From the NCBI GenBank assembly GCA_002483865.1, contig DLIT01000008.1, positions 435 through 10,750 of the forward strand: a DNA stretch of 10,316 bases, read 5' to 3'. This DNA comes from Brevundimonas sp. UBA7635 (GTDB taxonomy: Bacteria > Pseudomonadota > Alphaproteobacteria > Caulobacterales > Caulobacteraceae). The position numbers and the translations under genes are program-made. Positions 7,253 to 10,316 of this stretch are shown piece after piece. Under the pieces are notes generated by a model. It was not told the origin of the DNA. It worked only from the letters and a program-made list of their open reading frames with translations, and did not search any database. Position 1 is the stretch's first letter. Every line of letters begins with the position of its first letter.

Positions 7253-7900
7253 ATGAAGGCATGGATGTCATGGCTGGTGGTCGGGGCAGGGGCGCTGCTG
7301 CTGGGCAGTTGCACGACCATGTCCAAGGATGAATGCCTGATGGGGGCCTGGGGCCAGAAGGGCTATCAGGACGGCTTGTCAGGCTATGACCCGTCGCGAC
7401 TGGACGATCATGCCGAAGCCTGTGCCAAGCATGGAGTCGGGCCCAATCCCGCCGCCTATCTGTCCGCACGCGAGGATGGACTGAGGCAATATTGCACCGC
7501 ACGGAACGGCTTTACCCAGGGGCGACGCGGCAATAGCTATGGCGGGGTCTGTCGTCCCGAGGAGGAAGACGGGTTCATTCCTGCCTACCGCGACGGCCTG
7601 GAGATACATGCGGCTGAGCAGGCCCTGGCCTCGGCCCAGAGCGATCTGCAATCCGCCATCCGTCGCATCCGCGACCGTCAGGACAAGCTGGAGGCCAAGC
7701 AGCGCGAACTGCGCCAGTCGGGGCTGACGGACCAGGAGCGGGCGCATATCCGCGAGCGCATCAGCGAGGTGCGTGGAGAAATCGTCCGGGCGCGGCGCGA
7801 TGCCCGCGATGCCCAGGATTATGTCGCCATGGCGGAGGCAGAGCTGCGCACTGTCCTGCGCATCATCGGGTCGCGACACGGGGGGCTGGTGAGACCATGA
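7253..7900 (+). CDS. DUF2799-like Cys-rich lipoprotein with C-terminal coiled coil
   Basis: Probable secreted, lipid-anchored envelope protein of 215 aa and unknown function. It has a signal peptide (1-19) ending in a lipobox L-L-G-S-C, with lipidated Cys20. The mature N-terminal part contains four further cysteines (28, 57, 81, 100) and repeated short patterns such as G-Y-Q-D-G-L-S-G and R-E-D-G-L-R-Q-Y-C. These patterns and the spacing resemble DUF2799 lipoproteins; two disulfides are plausible. Residues about 117-203 are highly charged, rich in Arg/Glu/Ala/Gln, and predicted to form a long coiled-coil helix. GGGGAA (7242-7247) precedes the ATG by 5 nt. It is divergent from rluD with only 51 bp between the starts. 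Its stop codon adjoins the fba terminator. The family assignment is from memory of the pattern and is moderate; export is well supported. Confidence 0.8.
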   Translation: MKAWMSWLVVGAGALLLGSCTTMSKDECLMGAWGQKGYQDGLSGYDPSRLDDHAEACAKHGVGPNPAAYLSAREDGLRQYCTARNGFTQGRRGNSYGGVCRPEEEDGFIPAYRDGLEIHAAEQALASAQSDLQSAIRRIRDRQDKLEAKQRELRQSGLTDQERAHIRERISEVRGEIVRARRDARDAQDYVAMAEAELRTVLRIIGSRHGGLVRP

Positions 7901-7929
7901 AAAAGGCCCTGCAGCACGCCGCAGGGCCT
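7900..7929 (-). terminator. Intrinsic terminator of fba
   Basis: AGGCCCTGC (7904-7912) pairs perfectly with GCAGGGCCT (7921-7929) across an 8-nt loop. On the - strand the stem runs straight into five Ts (7904-7900), the form of a rho-independent terminator, 24 bp after the fba stop. On the + strand the stem has no T-run after it, so it probably stops mainly leftward transcription. It touches the stop codon of the convergent lipoprotein gene. Confidence 0.8.
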
Positions 7930-7952
7930 GATCATTGCGATAGAGAGCGCGA

Positions 7953-9017
7953 TCAGCCGATCTGCGGATCCAGAGCACCAGAGGCGTAGCGCTTGGCCAT
8001 CTGGGCGGTGGACAGGGGGCTGATCTTGGAGGCCTGGCCTTCACAGCCGAATTGCAGATAACGCTCCTGGCACAGCTTGCGCATGGCTTCTTTGGCAGGC
8101 TTCAGATAGGCGCGCGGGTCGAACTCGCCCGGCTTTTCCATCAGCAGCTTGCGGATGGCACCGGTCATGGCCATGCGGTTGTCGGTGTCGATGTTCACCT
8201 TGCGCACGCCGTTCTTGATGCCGCGCTGGATTTCCTCGACCGGTACGCCCCAGGTTTGCGGCATCTGGCCGCCATAGGCATTGATGATGTCCTGCAGGTC
8301 CTGCGGCACCGAGGATGAGCCGTGCATCACCAGGTGGGTGTTCGGCAGGCGACGGTGGATTTCCTCGATCACGTTCATGGCCAGGACCTCGCCGTCCGGC
8401 TGGCGCGTGAACTTGTAGGCCCCGTGCGAGGTGCCCATGGCGATGGCCAGGGCGTCGACCTTGGTGGCCTTCACGAAATCAACAGCCTGGTCCGGATCGG
8501 TCAGCAGGGCCGAGTGGTCCAGCTTGCCCTCGAAGCCGTGGCCATCTTCGGCTTCACCCATGCCGGTTTCCAGCGAGCCCAGAACGCCCAGCTCACCTTC
8601 AACCGAAACGCCGCACGAGTGGGCCATCTCAGTGACGCGGCGGGTGACGTCGACGTTGTACTCGTAAGAAGCCGGGGTCTTGGCGTCTTCTTCCAGCGAG
8701 CCGTCCATCATGACGGAGGTAAAGCCGTACTGGATAGCCGTTGCGCAGGTCGCCGGACCATTGCCGTGGTCCTGGTGCATACAGACCGGGATATGCGGAT
8801 AAAGCTCGACCAGGGCGTCGATCAGGCGGGCCAGAACGACATCATTGGCATAGTTACGGGCACCACGCGAAGCCTGGATGATGACCGGCGCATTGACGGC
8901 GTCGGCGGCCTCCATGATGGCCAGGCCCTGCTCCATGTTGTTGATGTTGAAGGCGGGCAGGCCGTAGTCGTTCTCTGCCGCGTGATCGAGCAACTGCCGA
9001 AGCGTGATGCGCGCCAT
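7953..9017 (-). CDS. fba: Fructose-bisphosphate aldolase, class II (Calvin-type IIB)
   Basis: Zinc-dependent cytoplasmic aldolase that interconverts fructose 1,6-bisphosphate with dihydroxyacetone phosphate and glyceraldehyde 3-phosphate. The 354-aa protein starts [10 protein letters not shown] and shows catalytic Asp83 followed by zinc ligand His84 (H-Q-D-H-G). It also has E-G-E-L-G with Glu142, G-T-S-H-G with zinc ligand His198, and V-M-H-G-S-S-S with His232 and the phosphate-binding Gly-Ser loop. The N-I-D-T-D motif binds the second phosphate. Length and sequence fit the Calvin-cycle subtype, which many non-autotrophic alphaproteobacteria use for glycolysis and gluconeogenesis; no cbb genes are in view. 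AGGAG (9027-9031, reverse strand) lies 9 nt before ATG. It is downstream of pgk in the same direction, separated by 140 bp with a terminator-like hairpin. Confidence 0.97.
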   Translation of the reverse strand: MARITLRQLLDHAAENDYGLPAFNINNMEQGLAIMEAADAVNAPVIIQASRGARNYANDVVLARLIDALVELYPHIPVCMHQDHGNGPATCATAIQYGFTSVMMDGSLEEDAKTPASYEYNVDVTRRVTEMAHSCGVSVEGELGVLGSLETGMGEAEDGHGFEGKLDHSALLTDPDQAVDFVKATKVDALAIAMGTSHGAYKFTRQPDGEVLAMNVIEEIHRRLPNTHLVMHGSSSVPQDLQDIINAYGGQMPQTWGVPVEEIQRGIKNGVRKVNIDTDNRMAMTGAIRKLLMEKPGEFDPRAYLKPAKEAMRKLCQERYLQFGCEGQASKISPLSTAQMAKRYASGALDPQIG

Positions 9018-9053
9018 GGTTTAGGTCTCCTGAGCCGTTTTTGATTTTGTCGA

Positions 9054-9082
9054 GGCTTAGCCCGAAGGCGCGTGGAAGTCAC
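9054..9082 (-). promoter_or_regulatory. Possible fba promoter
   Basis: On the - strand, GTGACTT (9076-9082) and GCTAAGCC (9054-9061) are 14 bp apart, the layout of the Caulobacter housekeeping consensus (TTGACGS, N10-14, GCTANAWC), with several mismatches. It lies between the pgk hairpin and fba, where a separate promoter would be expected. Confidence 0.25.
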
Positions 9083-9115
9083 GCCGTGCAACAAGGCGGG
9101 GGCTAGCGATTAGAG

Positions 9116-9145
9116 AAAACGCCGCCCCGAAAACCGGAGCGGCGT
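9116..9145 (-). terminator. Terminator-like hairpin after pgk
   Basis: ACGCCGC (9119-9125) pairs with GCGGCGT (9139-9145), with a further 3-bp inner stem (CCG/CGG) after one mismatch and an AAAAC loop. On the - strand it is followed by a short T-run, 12 bp after the pgk stop. The T-run is brief, so termination may be partial and allow some read-through into fba. Confidence 0.6.
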
Positions 9146-9157
9146 CAATAGTCTTAA

Positions 9158-10316
9158 CTAGGCGCTGAGGGCTTCGACGCCCGGCAGAGGCTTGCCTTCC
9201 ATCCACTCGAGGAAGGCACCGCCAGCGGTTGAGACAAAGGTCATGTCCTCGACCACACCCGCGTGATTCAGGGCCGAGACCGTGTCGCCACCGCCGGCCA
9301 CAGCCGTCAGCCTGCCCTCGGTTGCCAGCTTGGCGGCTTCCTTGGCGGCAGCCACGGTCGCGGCGTCAAACGGCGGCACCTCGAAAACGCCGAGCGGGCC
9401 GTTCCAGATCAGGGTCTTGGACAGGCCCATGGCGCGGGTCAGGCGGGCCACGGTTTCGGGACCTGCGTCGAGGATCAGGTCGTCAGTCGCGATACGGTCC
9501 AAGGCGCGCACGCCGTGTTCGATGCCCGGCTTGACGCCCTTGGCCACGACCACGTCGACCGGCAGCAGCAGTTCGCAGCCCTTTTGACGGGCTTCTTCCA
9601 TGATCTCGCGCGCCGTGTCAGCCAGGTCCTTTTCACACAGCGAACCGCCGACATCTACGCCCTGGGCAAACAGGAAGGTGTTGGCCATGCCACCGCCGAT
9701 GGCCAGATAGTCCAGCTTGGCGACAAGGTTCTTGAGCAGGTCGAGTTTGGTCGAGACCTTGGCCCCGCCAACGATGCCGATGACCGGCTTGACCGGGGTG
9801 CCCAGAGCCTTGTCCAGAGCTTCCAGTTCGCGGCGCATGGACTCACCGGCATAGGCCGGAAGGATGCGGGCGACGGCTTCAGTCGAGGCGTGGGCGCGGT
9901 GGGCCGCCGAGAAGGCGTCGTTGACATAGATATCGCCCAGTTTGGCCAGAGCCTTGGCGAAATCGGCGTCGTTCTTTTCTTCGCCCCTGTGGAAGCGGAC
10001 GTTCTCCAGCAGGACCACCCCGCCAGCATCAACGTCGGCCAGTACAGTCTTGGCTTCGTCACCGATGCAGTCGTCGGCGAAACGTACAGGCGCGCCCAGC
10101 AGGTTCTCCAGCGGCTCGACAACCGGCTTCAGGCTCATGGACGGCACGCGTTCGCCCTTGGGGCGATCGAAGTGGGCTAGCAGGGCCACCTTGGCACCGG
10201 CTTCACGCAGCTTGTTGATGGTCGGAAGGGCCACGCGCAGACGGGTGTCGTCGGTGACAGCGCCGTTCTCCATCGGAACATTGAAGTCCACGCGGACGAG
10301 GGCGGTCTTGCCGGAA
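9158..10316 (-). CDS. pgk: Phosphoglycerate kinase, 5' end cut by the window edge
   Basis: Cytoplasmic kinase that transfers phosphate between 1,3-bisphosphoglycerate and ADP in glycolysis and gluconeogenesis. About 385 residues are visible. The reading frame stays open to the window end (S-G-K-T-A-L-V-R before V-D-F-N-V-P-M), so the GTG codon at 10291 is an internal valine and the true start lies beyond the window, probably about a dozen codons away. Motifs in order are V-D-F-N-V-P; the substrate loop A-H-F-D-R-P-K-G (usually S-H-L/F-G-R-P-K-G, so Asp replaces Gly); E-N-V-R-F-H-R-G-E; G-G-A-K-V-S-T-K; the nucleotide-binding N-G-P-L-G-V-F-E; G-G-G-D-T; and the C-terminal S-T-A-G-G-A-F-L-E. 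It lies directly upstream of fba in the same direction. Confidence 0.97.
   Translation of the reverse strand, partial: SGKTALVRVDFNVPMENGAVTDDTRLRVALPTINKLREAGAKVALLAHFDRPKGERVPSMSLKPVVEPLENLLGAPVRFADDCIGDEAKTVLADVDAGGVVLLENVRFHRGEEKNDADFAKALAKLGDIYVNDAFSAAHRAHASTEAVARILPAYAGESMRRELEALDKALGTPVKPVIGIVGGAKVSTKLDLLKNLVAKLDYLAIGGGMANTFLFAQGVDVGGSLCEKDLADTAREIMEEARQKGCELLLPVDVVVAKGVKPGIEHGVRALDRIATDDLILDAGPETVARLTRAMGLSKTLIWNGPLGVFEVPPFDAATVAAAKEAAKLATEGRLTAVAGGGDTVSALNHAGVVEDMTFVSTAGGAFLEWMEGKPLPGVEALSA

Noticed and set aside
8322..9044. 240-aa frame antisense to fba, and a 305-aa frame antisense to pgk (9263-10180)
   Set aside because: Both lie fully within enzymes with intact catalytic motifs and show typical shadow-frame composition.

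Overview
The window looks like core chromosome of a high-GC alphaproteobacterium, most likely Caulobacterales (Caulobacter, Brevundimonas or Phenylobacterium type). The reasons are the strongly GC-biased third codon positions, the alphaproteobacterial 'Methanosarcina-type' SerC, the rluD-rpoH gene pair, the Calvin-type class IIB aldolase next to pgk, frequent GTG/TTG starts with GGAG-type ribosome sites, and a Cys-rich DUF2799-like lipoprotein. The order is inferred from protein flavour alone; no rRNA or other taxonomic marker is present. I see no tRNA, rRNA, insertion sequence, CRISPR array, prophage or integration site.

Layout. Left part, + strand: a class-B (CbpA-like) DnaJ co-chaperone, phosphoserine aminotransferase serC, a stand-alone MqsA-like helix-turn-helix regulator with its own palindromic promoter region, purA, and a two-component receiver protein with an altered phosphorylation site. 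Middle and right, mostly - strand: rpoH (heat-shock sigma-32) converges on the receiver gene, and rluD (23S rRNA pseudouridine synthase) lies upstream of rpoH. A small lipoprotein gene runs divergently from rluD on the + strand. It converges on fba (class II aldolase), which is preceded by pgk, whose first codons lie beyond the window end.

Regulatory layout. Supported sites are a 19-bp perfect palindrome over the start of the HTH gene, a second 15-bp palindrome upstream of it, a sigma-70-like promoter and a weaker sigma-32-like promoter in the 216-bp rpoH leader region, intrinsic terminators after fba and pgk, and hairpins after purA and between the receiver gene and rpoH. No gene-free stretch exceeds 300 bases; the longest is the rpoH upstream region (5969-6184).

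How the genes relate. This is mainly housekeeping: serine and pyridoxal-linked metabolism (serC), AMP synthesis (purA), central carbon metabolism (fba, pgk), ribosome maturation (rluD) and protein-folding stress (rpoH, the DnaJ-like protein). The two proteins that look least routine are the orphan HTH regulator between serC and purA and the pseudo-receiver protein between purA and rpoH. I found no multi-gene system that I would call new; the findings are single-gene and regulatory observations.
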